From Maricaulis alexandrii (GTDB lineage Bacteria > Pseudomonadota > Alphaproteobacteria > Caulobacterales > Maricaulaceae), in NCBI RefSeq assembly GCF_005871165.1, contig NZ_SWKP01000003.1, positions 434,001-498,000 of the forward strand: a stretch of DNA of 64,000 nucleotides, given 5' to 3'. The first letter of the stretch is position 1. Every line of letters starts with the position of its first letter. The notes under the pieces are model-generated. The model was not told the DNA's origin. It ran no database searches and was given only the letters and a program-made list of their open reading frames with translations. This document shows, in pieces, positions 9,054 to 19,195 of this stretch. Made by a program: the position numbers and the translations under genes.

Positions 9054-9138
9054 TGGTGCGGATGAGAGGACTCGAACCTCCACGCCTTGCGGCACTGGAA
9101 CCTAAATCCAGCGCGTCTACCAGTTCCGCCACATCCGC
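9054..9138 (-). tRNA. tRNA-Leu (anticodon TAG)
   Basis: An 85-nt class II tRNA on the minus strand. It starts GCGGATGTGGCGGAA, has the anticodon arm CTGGA-TTTAGGT-TCCAG with TAG, a short variable arm TGCCGCAAGGCG, a T-arm GGTTCGAGTCC, and an encoded CCA end. It reads CUA leucine codons. Confidence 0.95.
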
Positions 9139-9263
9139 AGGTCCATGACGCCTCATGGCATGGGCGGTGCGCCTGCGCAAGCACGGCTCGCCGCCCGCTC
9201 CGCACCCGTCTCAATCCCGTATTAATCCGCAAGGGGTTATCAGGGTTAACCTGAAGCTGCCGG

Positions 9264-10490
9264 TTGGGGCCGACTGCCTTGAATGCTGACCTGAAATCAC
9301 GTCTGAAGGCAGCGCTGGCCGGACGCAGCGATCTCGATGTCGGCCAGTTCAAACTGGTCGGGCTCGGCGAGATCCGTGAACAGGCCGGCGAGGCCTGGGC
9401 CCGGATCAAGACGCGCGTTTTCACAGCTGCCACCCAGCTCATTGAACGCGAATTGTCCCCGGCCGATGTTGTCCTACCCGCCGGGGATGGATTTCTGGTC
9501 GTGCTGGCAGACCCGGCCGCTGCTGTCACGGAACGGCTGGATGCGGTTGCCCGGCGGCTTCGCGAGTTCTTTCTGGGACATCCGGACATGAAGGGACTGG
9601 CTGTCGAGGCCAGTTCCGGACGCCTGGATGCCGGTGCCCTCACCGCCCTGGCCGACCGCTCTGCGGCGGCGCCACCCGCGGACAAGCCGGTGGAACGCCG
9701 CCAGGTATCCCGTTCAACACCGGCCGAGGAAGACAGGTCCGACGGTGCCATGTCCGCCTGGTTCCGTCCGGTGTGGGATGGAAAGAACCAGGTCATTGCG
9801 GGCAATGCCAGCCGCCCCAAGGTCTGGGTCGGCGGACGCCCCTTGGACGGACGGCGGGTGGCGGAAACGCGCATGGTGCCGGTCGACCAGACCGCGATCG
9901 ATCATCTCGCCCAGACCGCCGGATTCGATGCGTTGATGCGCTCGGTCCGGGCCAAATCCCAAACGCAGATCTATCTCTCCATCCACGCGGAAACCTGGGC
10001 CAGCCGCGAGGAGCGCGAGGAAATCCTGCGCCGGTTCAATGCCTTGCCGGAGAATGTCCGCAGCGCCTTCCGCGTCCGCATGGACGGGATGACCGAGGAT
10101 GTCTCCAACATGGCCAAGGCGCTGGACGAGATCGGCCGGACCGGGGTCGGCCTGATGGCGGAACTGCCCTTCGGCGAGATCGATGTGACCGGTTTCGAAG
10201 ATGTCGAGATCGACCTGTTCGGCTGGCGCTGCAAACCGCCCTCGAATGCCAATTCCAGCGGTCTGATGGATCATGACACGACCGCGCTGAAGCGTTTCGT
10301 GGCCGCCGCAGCGGCACAGGGTGCGGATACCTATCTGCAGGATGTGCGGGATTTGTACGTGCTGAAAAGCGCCCGTGATGCCGGCATTCGCTATTTCTCC
10401 GGCCAGGCGGTGATCACGGACCGGCAGATCCCGGCACCCAACCAAGCCTTGTCCATGATGGATATCTACCGGACGCACAAGGCGGCCTAG
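9264..10490 (+). CDS. Uncharacterised protein with a degenerate EAL-like C-terminal half
   Basis: A 408-residue soluble protein. Residues 1-110 include DVVLPAGDGFLVVLAD, faintly like a nucleotidyl-cyclase fold. Residues 110-165 are a Pro/Ala/Asp-rich linker. Residues 200-400 have an alternating strand/helix pattern ending with DLYVLKSARDAGIRYFSGQAV, which resembles the last barrel strand of EAL phosphodiesterases (Gly-Ile/Cys-x-Tyr-x-x-Gly). No EAL tripeptide or full set of metal ligands is visible, so enzymatic activity is unlikely. The start is uncertain: TTG at 9264 or TTG at 9279, neither with a good ribosome-binding site. The function is not known. Confidence 0.6.
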   Translation: MGPTALNADLKSRLKAALAGRSDLDVGQFKLVGLGEIREQAGEAWARIKTRVFTAATQLIERELSPADVVLPAGDGFLVVLADPAAAVTERLDAVARRLREFFLGHPDMKGLAVEASSGRLDAGALTALADRSAAAPPADKPVERRQVSRSTPAEEDRSDGAMSAWFRPVWDGKNQVIAGNASRPKVWVGGRPLDGRRVAETRMVPVDQTAIDHLAQTAGFDALMRSVRAKSQTQIYLSIHAETWASREEREEILRRFNALPENVRSAFRVRMDGMTEDVSNMAKALDEIGRTGVGLMAELPFGEIDVTGFEDVEIDLFGWRCKPPSNANSSGLMDHDTTALKRFVAAAAAQGADTYLQDVRDLYVLKSARDAGIRYFSGQAVITDRQIPAPNQALSMMDIYRTHKAA

Positions 10491-10521
10491 ACCGCGCGAA
10501 CAGACCGCGTAATTTAATGAA

Positions 10522-11151
10522 ATGAGCACGACAGACGATGAACGGCCCGCCTTCGAGTGGGAAACCCGTTTCCGCGACAATGACACACCTTGGGAACGCG
10601 GCGATCTTCACCCGGCGGCCCGGATGTGGATGGATCAGGGCGTCCTGGCGGCAGGCAAGTCCGTCGTCATTCCCGGCTGCGGCCGCTGTCCGGAGGTCGC
10701 GGCTTTCGCCCGGGCCGGGCTGAAAGTGATCGCGGCAGACCTGTCCGACACGGCGATGGCCTGGCAGAAATCCATTTTCCTGAAGGAGAAGCTCAGCGGC
10801 GAGTTCATCGAGGGCGACATCCTGCGTCCCGGCGATCAGCGCTGGTATCCGGAAGACCCGGTGGACCTGGTCTATGACCAGACCTTCCTGTGCGCCATCC
10901 CGCCCCGGCTGCGCGAGCATTATGTCTACGGACTGACCCATTGCTGGATGAAGCCGGGCGGCCAGTATCTGGCGCTCTTCATGCAGAAGGAGGAGCGTGG
11001 CGGGCCGCCCTATGGCTGTCCGCTGGACGCGATGCGGGAATTGTTCTCCGACCGGTTCTGGATCTGGCCCGAGGATGAGGATTTCATCGACATCCCCCAC
11101 CCCTCCCTGAACGGCAAGCCGGAACTGGCGGGCGTGTTGACCCGGCGCTAG
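10522..11151 (+). CDS. SAM-dependent methyltransferase, thiopurine S-methyltransferase family
   Basis: A 209-residue protein. It starts with FEWETRFRDNDTPWERGDLHPA, the typical TPMT-family opening. The SAM-binding motif I is VVIPGCGRCPEVAAFARAG, followed by VIAADLSDTAM and the acidic strand PVDLVYDQTFLCAIPPRLREHYV. The true substrate is unknown; bacterial members act on selenium, tellurium or small thiol compounds. It ends on a stop codon that overlaps the stop of the convergent MATE gene (shared CTAG at 11148-11151). Confidence 0.85.
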   Translation: MSTTDDERPAFEWETRFRDNDTPWERGDLHPAARMWMDQGVLAAGKSVVIPGCGRCPEVAAFARAGLKVIAADLSDTAMAWQKSIFLKEKLSGEFIEGDILRPGDQRWYPEDPVDLVYDQTFLCAIPPRLREHYVYGLTHCWMKPGGQYLALFMQKEERGGPPYGCPLDAMRELFSDRFWIWPEDEDFIDIPHPSLNGKPELAGVLTRR

Positions 11152-12581
11152 GCCGGGTCTTCCACCACAGGCGTTTCCTCGACAACCGGCGTTTTGCGCC
11201 GGCGCGCCTTGCCATGCTTGGCCGTCATCTTGGCGCGCGTGAAGACAAACAGCGCGGTGAGCGAACCGGCCAGGATATTGGCGGCCGCAATCCCCAGGAT
11301 GACACCTTGCGGCGTGTCGAAGACGAAGGAACCGATGAGGACGAGCGGGATCATCAGACCGAGAGCCCGGCCGGCCGTGATCGCCATGCCATGGGCCGGA
11401 CGACCCAGACCGTTGAAACCGGCACTGGCCGCGATGGTGATGCCATAACCGCCAATGGTCAGCGAGGCGATGCGCCAATAATCGACAGCCGCCGCCCGGC
11501 CTTCTTCGCCCGGCAGGAAAGCGGCGGCGATCCAGTCCGCACCGATCCACAGGATCGCGGCCACGCCCAGCCCCCAAGCGATGCAGAAGAGGAAGGCCTT
11601 GCGGAAGGCTTCGCGCACGCGATCAAGCCGGTCCGCGCCGCCATTCTGGCCGGTGATCGCGCCGATACAGGCGGACAGGGCGAAGAGCGGAACGATGGCG
11701 AAAGCCTCGACCCGACCGGCCACCCCCAGACCACCGACAGCGGCGTCGCCGAAGCGCGCCATGGCCAGGCCGGACATGGCGACGGTCATGGCGACCGGGT
11801 TGAAGATGTTGGAGATGCAGGCGGGAATGCCGACGCGGGCAATGTCCATCCAGTGATGCCAGACCTCGCCCAGATCCTCCCATTTGAAGTCGATCAGTTT
11901 TTCGCGGACGACGAGATACCAGAGCACCATGAGGAAGGTGACGGCATTGGCGGCCACAGTGGCCAGGGCCGCACCGGACACGCCCCAGCCCAAGCCCGGG
12001 AAGAGACCGAAGACATCGTCAAGAATGAAGATCGGATCGAGGACGAGATTCACGGCGGCGGCAGCCATCATCATGATGGACGGCACGACCGTATTGCCCA
12101 GGGCCCGCAGGATATTGCCGGCCACCATCGGTCCGACGATGAGGGCGATACCGGCGAACCAGACCGTCATGTAGTCGACCACATGCGGCAACATCGTCGC
12201 ACTGGCACCCAGCGCCCGGAAGATCGGCTCGACAAACAGCATGCCCAGCAGGGAGACCGCCCCGACCGAGAGCAGGGTCAGGGTCATCGCGTCGGTGGAG
12301 ATTCGGGAAATCGATGTGCCGTCCTTGCGCCCGGCCGCGCGGGAAACCGCGGAGACGGCACCGGCCCCCAGACCGATGGAAACGCTCATCACCAGCATGG
12401 TGACCGGGAAGCTCATCTGGACGGCCGCCTGCTGGGCCGTGCCCAGCGTGCCGACCCAATAGGTGTCGATGATCCCGACCAGCATCATGGCGAAGATGCC
12501 GAAACTCATCGGCATGATCATCCGGACGATATGGCCGAAGATCGGACCATCCGTCATGTCGTGTGCAGACCGTCCGGCCAT
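11148..12581 (-). CDS. MATE family efflux transporter
   Basis: A 477-residue inner-membrane protein with about 12 hydrophobic segments in two halves. Each half has the MATE pattern (IVRMIMPMSFGIFAMMLVGI ... DTYWVGTLGTAQQAAVQ; second half ARVGIPACISNIFNPVAM). It would export cationic drugs or metabolites using a Na+ or H+ gradient. A short cytoplasmic Arg/Lys and Glu/Pro-rich tail closes the protein. The substrate cannot be predicted. Transcribed alone, convergent with the methyltransferase. Confidence 0.9.
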   Translation of the reverse strand: MAGRSAHDMTDGPIFGHIVRMIMPMSFGIFAMMLVGIIDTYWVGTLGTAQQAAVQMSFPVTMLVMSVSIGLGAGAVSAVSRAAGRKDGTSISRISTDAMTLTLLSVGAVSLLGMLFVEPIFRALGASATMLPHVVDYMTVWFAGIALIVGPMVAGNILRALGNTVVPSIMMMAAAAVNLVLDPIFILDDVFGLFPGLGWGVSGAALATVAANAVTFLMVLWYLVVREKLIDFKWEDLGEVWHHWMDIARVGIPACISNIFNPVAMTVAMSGLAMARFGDAAVGGLGVAGRVEAFAIVPLFALSACIGAITGQNGGADRLDRVREAFRKAFLFCIAWGLGVAAILWIGADWIAAAFLPGEEGRAAAVDYWRIASLTIGGYGITIAASAGFNGLGRPAHGMAITAGRALGLMIPLVLIGSFVFDTPQGVILGIAAANILAGSLTALFVFTRAKMTAKHGKARRRKTPVVEETPVVEDPA

Positions 12582-12697
12582 AAGCTGTCCCTCACTCGCT
12601 TGGAAGGAGCATAGATAGGAAGCGGCTGGCCTGTCTGCACCCGAAGGCCGTCAAATGACTGTGAATTGTTTGCGACGGGCGAACGGCCACCCGTTCG

Positions 12698-13177
12698 CTA
12701 GTCGTTGCCGAAGACCACCCGGCCACCATCCGGCAGGTACGCGAATGCGCAATAGACATAACTGAATTGGCGCGTTTCGATCTGCATGTCGAACCGGCAG
12801 TCCGCACTGCTTGAATACGGCGTGGGGGTGGGCACGGAACCGGTCGGTTCCTGCACATCCTTGATGTAGATCAGGCTCAGATTCAGCGTCAGCTGATAGC
12901 TGGTCACGCTGTCACCGCTGTCATCCACCGCCTCGACCGAATAAGTGCTGGGAGGCCCCGAATTGACCGGATTTCCCGCAGGTGGCGTGACCAGCATCTC
13001 GCCATTCGGGGCGAACTGGACCGAGAAGACCTGTTCCGCATACTCCGGCGTATTCCCGGCGGGCGCGACCGTCACGGGGAATGTCAGCCCGACCAGCGCC
13101 TCCACGGATGTGTCGTCGGCCAAGGCCGACGAGGATAGGCCTGCCAGGGCCAGGGCGGCTGTCATCAGTTTGCGCAT
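12698..13177 (-). CDS. Small secreted protein of unknown function
   Basis: A 159-residue protein with a clear signal peptide (MRKLMTAALALAGLSSSALA, cleavage near residue 20). The mature part is Pro/Ser/Thr-rich and probably beta-rich, with two Cys (SSADCRFDMQ and FSYVYCAFAY) that could form a disulfide in the periplasm. No family is recognised. It stands alone between the MATE gene and malic enzyme on the same strand. Confidence 0.7.
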   Translation of the reverse strand: MRKLMTAALALAGLSSSALADDTSVEALVGLTFPVTVAPAGNTPEYAEQVFSVQFAPNGEMLVTPPAGNPVNSGPPSTYSVEAVDDSGDSVTSYQLTLNLSLIYIKDVQEPTGSVPTPTPYSSSADCRFDMQIETRQFSYVYCAFAYLPDGGRVVFGND

Positions 13178-13242
13178 GGTCTTTCCCCCGTGAGCGAGAT
13201 GTCACGGGGGCAGACTACACGCCAAGGCTTAAAACCGGGTGA

Positions 13243-15522
13243 TCAGGCCAGTCCCTTGTTGAGATCAAAGGCGGCGATGCCGGCGAGATTGACGATATCG
13301 CTGACCGAAGCGCCGAGACGGGCGATCTGGACCGGCTTTTCCAGCCCGACCAGCATGGGGCCGATCACGGTCGCCCCGCCCGCCGCCTTGAGCAGGCGCA
13401 CCGCGATGGAGGCGGAGTGGACGGCCGGCATGATCAGGACATTGGCCGGCTGGGTCAGGCGCGAGAAGGGATAGAGCTGGTGGTGGTCGGGATCGAGCGC
13501 GACATCGGCCGCCATCTCGCCCTCATACTCGAAGTCGACGCCCAGCTCGTCGAGGATCGACACGGCATGCTGGATCTTGGCAGTCCGCTCGCCCGGCGGG
13601 TTGCCGAAGGAGGAATAGGACAGGAAGGCGACATGCGGCGTCAGGCCGAGGCGACGCGCGGAATGGGCGGTAGCGATGGCGATCTCGGCCAGGGCCTCCG
13701 GATCGGGGAATTCCGTCACGGAGACATCGCCGATCACCAGGGTGCGCCCCCGCGTCACGGCCGCGGTGACGCCAACCGTGCGGCTGTTCTCCAGCGGATC
13801 AAGCACCAGTTCGACATCTTTCAGGACGACATTGGAATGGCGCGTCACGCCGGTGACCATGCCGTCGGCATGCCCCATTTTCAGCATGCAGGCGGAGAAG
13901 ACATTCCGGTCATTATTGACCCGGCGCTGTACATCGCGGCGCAGATAGCCGTCGCGCTGCAGGCGTTCATAGAGGAAGTTGGCGTAGAGCTCGTTGTGTT
14001 CGGACAGGCGCGCATTACACACTTCCAGCGAGCCCGCCGGAATGCCCAGCTCCTTCATGTTGGCGGCGACGACATCCTCGCGCGCCACCAGGATGGCCTT
14101 GCCCAGCCCCTGGGTCTGGAAGCCATAGGCGGCGCGTATGACGGCCGGCTCCTCGCCCTCGGCAAAGACGATGGTTTTCTGATCGCCCCGGATGGAGCCG
14201 GCGACCCGCTGCTGCAGGGCGGCGGTGGGATCGAGACGGCGGGCCAGGACCTGGCGGTAGGCCTCGCTCTCCGGCATGGGCCGGCGCGCGACACCACTGT
14301 CGATGGCGGCCTGGGCGACAAAGGGTGGAATGAAGGAAATCAGGCGCGGATCGAACGGGGTCGGAATGATGTAGTCGCGGCCATATTGCAGCCGCTCGAC
14401 CTGGTAGGCCTTGGCCACTTCGTCCGGCACATCCTCGCGCGCCAGCGCCGCGAGGGCCTGTGCCGCGGCAATCTTCATTTCTTCATTGATGGTACGGGCC
14501 CGCACATCCAGGGCGCCGCGGAAGATATAGGGAAAGCCGAGGACGTTATTGACCTGGTTGGGATAGTCGGACCGGCCCGTCGCCATGATCACATCGTCCC
14601 GAACATCCTTCACCTCTTCCGGCGTGATTTCCGGGGTCGGATTGGCCATGGCGAATATGATCGGGTCCGGCGCCAGCGAGGCGACGATCTGCTTGGTGAA
14701 GACACCGGCGGCCGACAGGCCGAGCAGGACGTCCGCGCCTTCCGCCGCTTCGGCCAGGGTACGCTTGTCCGTGTCGATGGCGTGTTTCATCAGGCGCTCA
14801 TGCCCGCCCGGGCGACCGGTGTAGACGACACCCTCAATGTCCACGACGGTCGTGTTTTCCGACTTCACGCCCATGGATTCGATGAGTTCCAGGACGGAGA
14901 GACCAGCCGCGCCCGCGCCGCACAGGACGACTTTGAGATCCTCGAACCGTTTGCCGGTCAGATCGCAGGCATTGATCAGGCCGGCGGCCGCGATGATGGC
15001 CGTACCGTGCTGGTCATCATGAAAGACGGGGATGTCGAGTTCGTCACGCAAACGCCGCTCGATCTCGAAGCATTCCGGCGCCTTGATATCTTCCAGATTG
15101 ATGCCGCCGAACGTGTCCCCGAAACCGCGGACGCAATCAATGAACTTGTCCGGGTCGGTATAGTCGACCTCGATATCGACCGCGTCGATATCGGCAAAGC
15201 GTTTGAACAGGACCGCCTTGCCTTCCATCACCGGTTTGGACGCAGCAGCCCCCAGATTGCCCAGCCCCAGAATGGCCGTGCCATTGGACACGACGGCGAC
15301 CATGTTCCCCTTGGAGGTGTAGTCGTAGACCGTCTCCGGATCTTCCGCGATCGCCCGCACCGGCGCGGCCACACCGGGCGAATAGGCCAGGGCCAGATCG
15401 CGCTGGGTCGCCATCGGCTTGGTCGGCGCCACGCCCAGCTTGCCGGGCACGGGTTTCATGTGGAAGGCGAGCGCGTCGGCGTCGAGTTGCTGGTTCGGGG
15501 GAAGCGTGGATTCAGAAGCCAT
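13243..15522 (-). CDS. maeB: NADP-dependent malic enzyme with phosphotransacetylase-like domain
   Basis: A 759-residue MaeB-type enzyme that decarboxylates malate to pyruvate and yields NADPH. Residues 1-420 are the malic enzyme part: [12 protein letters not shown] near the N-terminus, [11 protein letters not shown] for the metal site, and a Rossmann segment [18 protein letters not shown]. Residues 430-759 resemble phosphate acetyltransferase ([20 protein letters not shown] ... [12 protein letters not shown]). In studied homologues this second domain is regulatory, binding acetyl-CoA, rather than catalytic. The enzyme links the TCA cycle to pyruvate supply for gluconeogenesis and lipid synthesis. 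Monocistronic by position. Confidence 0.93.
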   Translation of the reverse strand: MASESTLPPNQQLDADALAFHMKPVPGKLGVAPTKPMATQRDLALAYSPGVAAPVRAIAEDPETVYDYTSKGNMVAVVSNGTAILGLGNLGAAASKPVMEGKAVLFKRFADIDAVDIEVDYTDPDKFIDCVRGFGDTFGGINLEDIKAPECFEIERRLRDELDIPVFHDDQHGTAIIAAAGLINACDLTGKRFEDLKVVLCGAGAAGLSVLELIESMGVKSENTTVVDIEGVVYTGRPGGHERLMKHAIDTDKRTLAEAAEGADVLLGLSAAGVFTKQIVASLAPDPIIFAMANPTPEITPEEVKDVRDDVIMATGRSDYPNQVNNVLGFPYIFRGALDVRARTINEEMKIAAAQALAALAREDVPDEVAKAYQVERLQYGRDYIIPTPFDPRLISFIPPFVAQAAIDSGVARRPMPESEAYRQVLARRLDPTAALQQRVAGSIRGDQKTIVFAEGEEPAVIRAAYGFQTQGLGKAILVAREDVVAANMKELGIPAGSLEVCNARLSEHNELYANFLYERLQRDGYLRRDVQRRVNNDRNVFSACMLKMGHADGMVTGVTRHSNVVLKDVELVLDPLENSRTVGVTAAVTRGRTLVIGDVSVTEFPDPEALAEIAIATAHSARRLGLTPHVAFLSYSSFGNPPGERTAKIQHAVSILDELGVDFEYEGEMAADVALDPDHHQLYPFSRLTQPANVLIMPAVHSASIAVRLLKAAGGATVIGPMLVGLEKPVQIARLGASVSDIVNLAGIAAFDLNKGLA

Positions 15523-15591
15523 CGGAATATCCGTTCAACAAGCGGGCGAAGATGAACTGAGCCGGACCAATCGCCAAGCCCCTGCCGGCGC

Positions 15592-17106
15592 TTAGCTCCT
15601 ATGCGCCAGAAGATGACTGAGTGCAGCCTGTCTGTGCTGTTCGCGCTGCAGGGCCTGCCAGCGGGCCGGCAGGATTTCGGGCAAATCCTCGGCGATGAGA
15701 CCGGGCCCGAAATGGCGGCCGCAATCGCCATGCAGCCAGCTCGCTGCGCAGGCGGCCTCGAAGGCGGGCACACCCTGGGCCAACAGTCCGCCGATCAGGC
15801 CGGCCAGCACATCCCCGCTGCCCGCCGTGGCGAGCGCCGGGTCGGCATGCCGGTTGATGACGGGGGTGCGTTGGGGCGCGGCAATCACGGTATCGGCGCC
15901 CTTGAGCAGGATGGTACAACCCGCCCGCTCCGCCGCCGCCGCGACACGGGCAATCTTGTGGCCCCAGCCATCATCCAGGTCCGGGAAGAGACGCCGGAAC
16001 TCGCCTTCGTGCGGGGTGAGGACATCGCGGGGTGTGAGGGTGTCGAACAGGCGCTCCGGCGCGTCGGCGAAATCGGTCAGCGCGTCGGCATCGAGCACGC
16101 GGGCGCACGCGGCCGCGCTACTGGACAGGACCGTGGTGCGCGATTGCCCATCCAGTCCCAGGGCCGGGCCGATGACGGCGGCATGGGCCCGCAATTCCTG
16201 CAGCAAATCGCCGGCCGCTTCCGCCTCCGGCCAGCGCCTGACCATGACGGCTTCATTGGTGCTCGCCTGGACGAGCAATGCTGATGGCGGTGTCGCCAGC
16301 GTGACCAGGCCGGCCCCGCTGCGCAGTCCGGTGCGGGCGGCCAGCCGGGCCGCGCCTGTTGCGCTGGCCCCGCCGGAGAAGACGACGAGGCGCCCGCGGG
16401 CATGCTTGTGATCCGCGGACGACGCCGCGGGCAGGCTCGCCCACCACAAATCGGGGTGATTGAGCCGGGCCAGGGGTGTCACGGCTCGCTCCCAACCGTC
16501 GGGGATGCCGATATCGGCCAGCCGTTTTTCGCCGCAGGCCGAGGCAGACGGTTCCAGCAGATGCGCCGGTTTCCACTGGTGGAAGGTGACTGTCAGGTCC
16601 GCCGGGACAAACACCCCTTCCCCCATGGCATCGCCGTGCAGGCCGGAGGGCAGATCGACGGCCACCACCGGACAGGAGAGGCGCGCCATGGCCTCGACCA
16701 GTTGGGCGGCCTTGCCATCCAGCGGGCGGCTGAGACCCGCTCCAAAGAGCGCGTCGACCACCAGGTCCGCCCCGTCGAAGAAGTCCGGCTCCGCCGATTC
16801 GATCTCGCCGCTCCACAGGCCCGCCGCCCAGGCCGCATCGCCGCGCAGACCGGCCGGGTCGCCCAGCAGCGCCACACGCACCGGCCAACCCGCCTTGCGC
16901 AGGTTTTCCGCGGCGAAAAACCCGTCCCCGCCATTATTGCCGGGACCGCACAGGATGCGGACCTGACGGGGCGACCAGCGCTGGCGAATCGCATCGGAAA
17001 CCGCCGTCGCGGCCTTTGTCATAAGGCTTTGCGAAGACACGCCGTTTTCAGTCGCGAACTGATCGCAGCGCGCGCAGTCCTTGGTGTTCAGTGCGGCATC
17101 GTGCAT
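15592..17106 (-). CDS. nnr: Bifunctional NAD(P)H-hydrate epimerase / ADP-dependent dehydratase
   Basis: A protein of about 504 residues that repairs damaged NADHX and NADPHX. The N-terminal YjeF_N epimerase domain includes VRILCGPGNNGGDGFFAAENL and VDALFGAGLSRPLDGKAAQLV. The C-terminal YjeF_C/CARKD kinase-fold dehydratase has DVLTPHEGEFRRLFP, ILLKGADTVIAAP and the anion-hole motif ATAGSGDVLAGLIGGLLAQG. I prefer ATG 17106 (AGGG just before) to ATG 17148. Divergent from glnB. Confidence 0.92.
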   Translation of the reverse strand: MHDAALNTKDCARCDQFATENGVSSQSLMTKAATAVSDAIRQRWSPRQVRILCGPGNNGGDGFFAAENLRKAGWPVRVALLGDPAGLRGDAAWAAGLWSGEIESAEPDFFDGADLVVDALFGAGLSRPLDGKAAQLVEAMARLSCPVVAVDLPSGLHGDAMGEGVFVPADLTVTFHQWKPAHLLEPSASACGEKRLADIGIPDGWERAVTPLARLNHPDLWWASLPAASSADHKHARGRLVVFSGGASATGAARLAARTGLRSGAGLVTLATPPSALLVQASTNEAVMVRRWPEAEAAGDLLQELRAHAAVIGPALGLDGQSRTTVLSSSAAACARVLDADALTDFADAPERLFDTLTPRDVLTPHEGEFRRLFPDLDDGWGHKIARVAAAAERAGCTILLKGADTVIAAPQRTPVINRHADPALATAGSGDVLAGLIGGLLAQGVPAFEAACAASWLHGDCGRHFGPGLIAEDLPEILPARWQALQREQHRQAALSHLLAHRS

Positions 17107-17209
17107 GGTCGCCCTATTGTGTGGCAGGATTGCCTGATTGTTAGGCATTTCCCGCAGCCTGTGTTTGTGAGTACCGTTTCCGTCTTGTCTCGTATCGGCC
17201 CGGCTCTAG

Positions 17210-17575
<366 letters not shown>

Positions 17576-17611
17576 CCCAATTTCGCTGATCGAAACTCCG
17601 GAGACCGGCAC

Positions 17612-19015
<1,404 letters not shown>

Positions 19016-19041
19016 GCTCAAGCCTGCAGCGACAATCAGAG

Positions 19042-19069
19042 ACGGCCGGGCCCTGCGCCCGGCCGTTTT
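19042..19069 (+). terminator. glnA terminator
   Basis: A perfect 10-bp stem ACGGCCGGGC / GCCCGGCCGT with a 5-nt loop is followed by TTTTG, 27 bp after the glnA stop codon. Confidence 0.85.
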
Positions 19070-19195
19070 GCATGGCGAAGAGGTTACAGGTGCTGCGTTG
19101 TTTCGCCCGTTACGGTCGACGCGAAGCAAAGCATTCGCTACAAATCATCAACCGTCCGGCAATCCCGTTTTCGGGAAGTCCTTTCAGGAGTTCGT

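Noticed and set aside
9230-9262. TTAT/TTAA elements upstream of the cryptic EAL-like gene as a CtrA box
   Set aside because: A CtrA site needs TTAA-N7-TTAA; here the spacing is 5 and one half-site is TTAT.
17120-17160. TGGCAGGATTGC upstream of glnB looked like a sigma-54 promoter for nitrogen control
   Set aside because: The GG and GC elements are too close together (7 bp between them, 10 needed), so the site does not fit.
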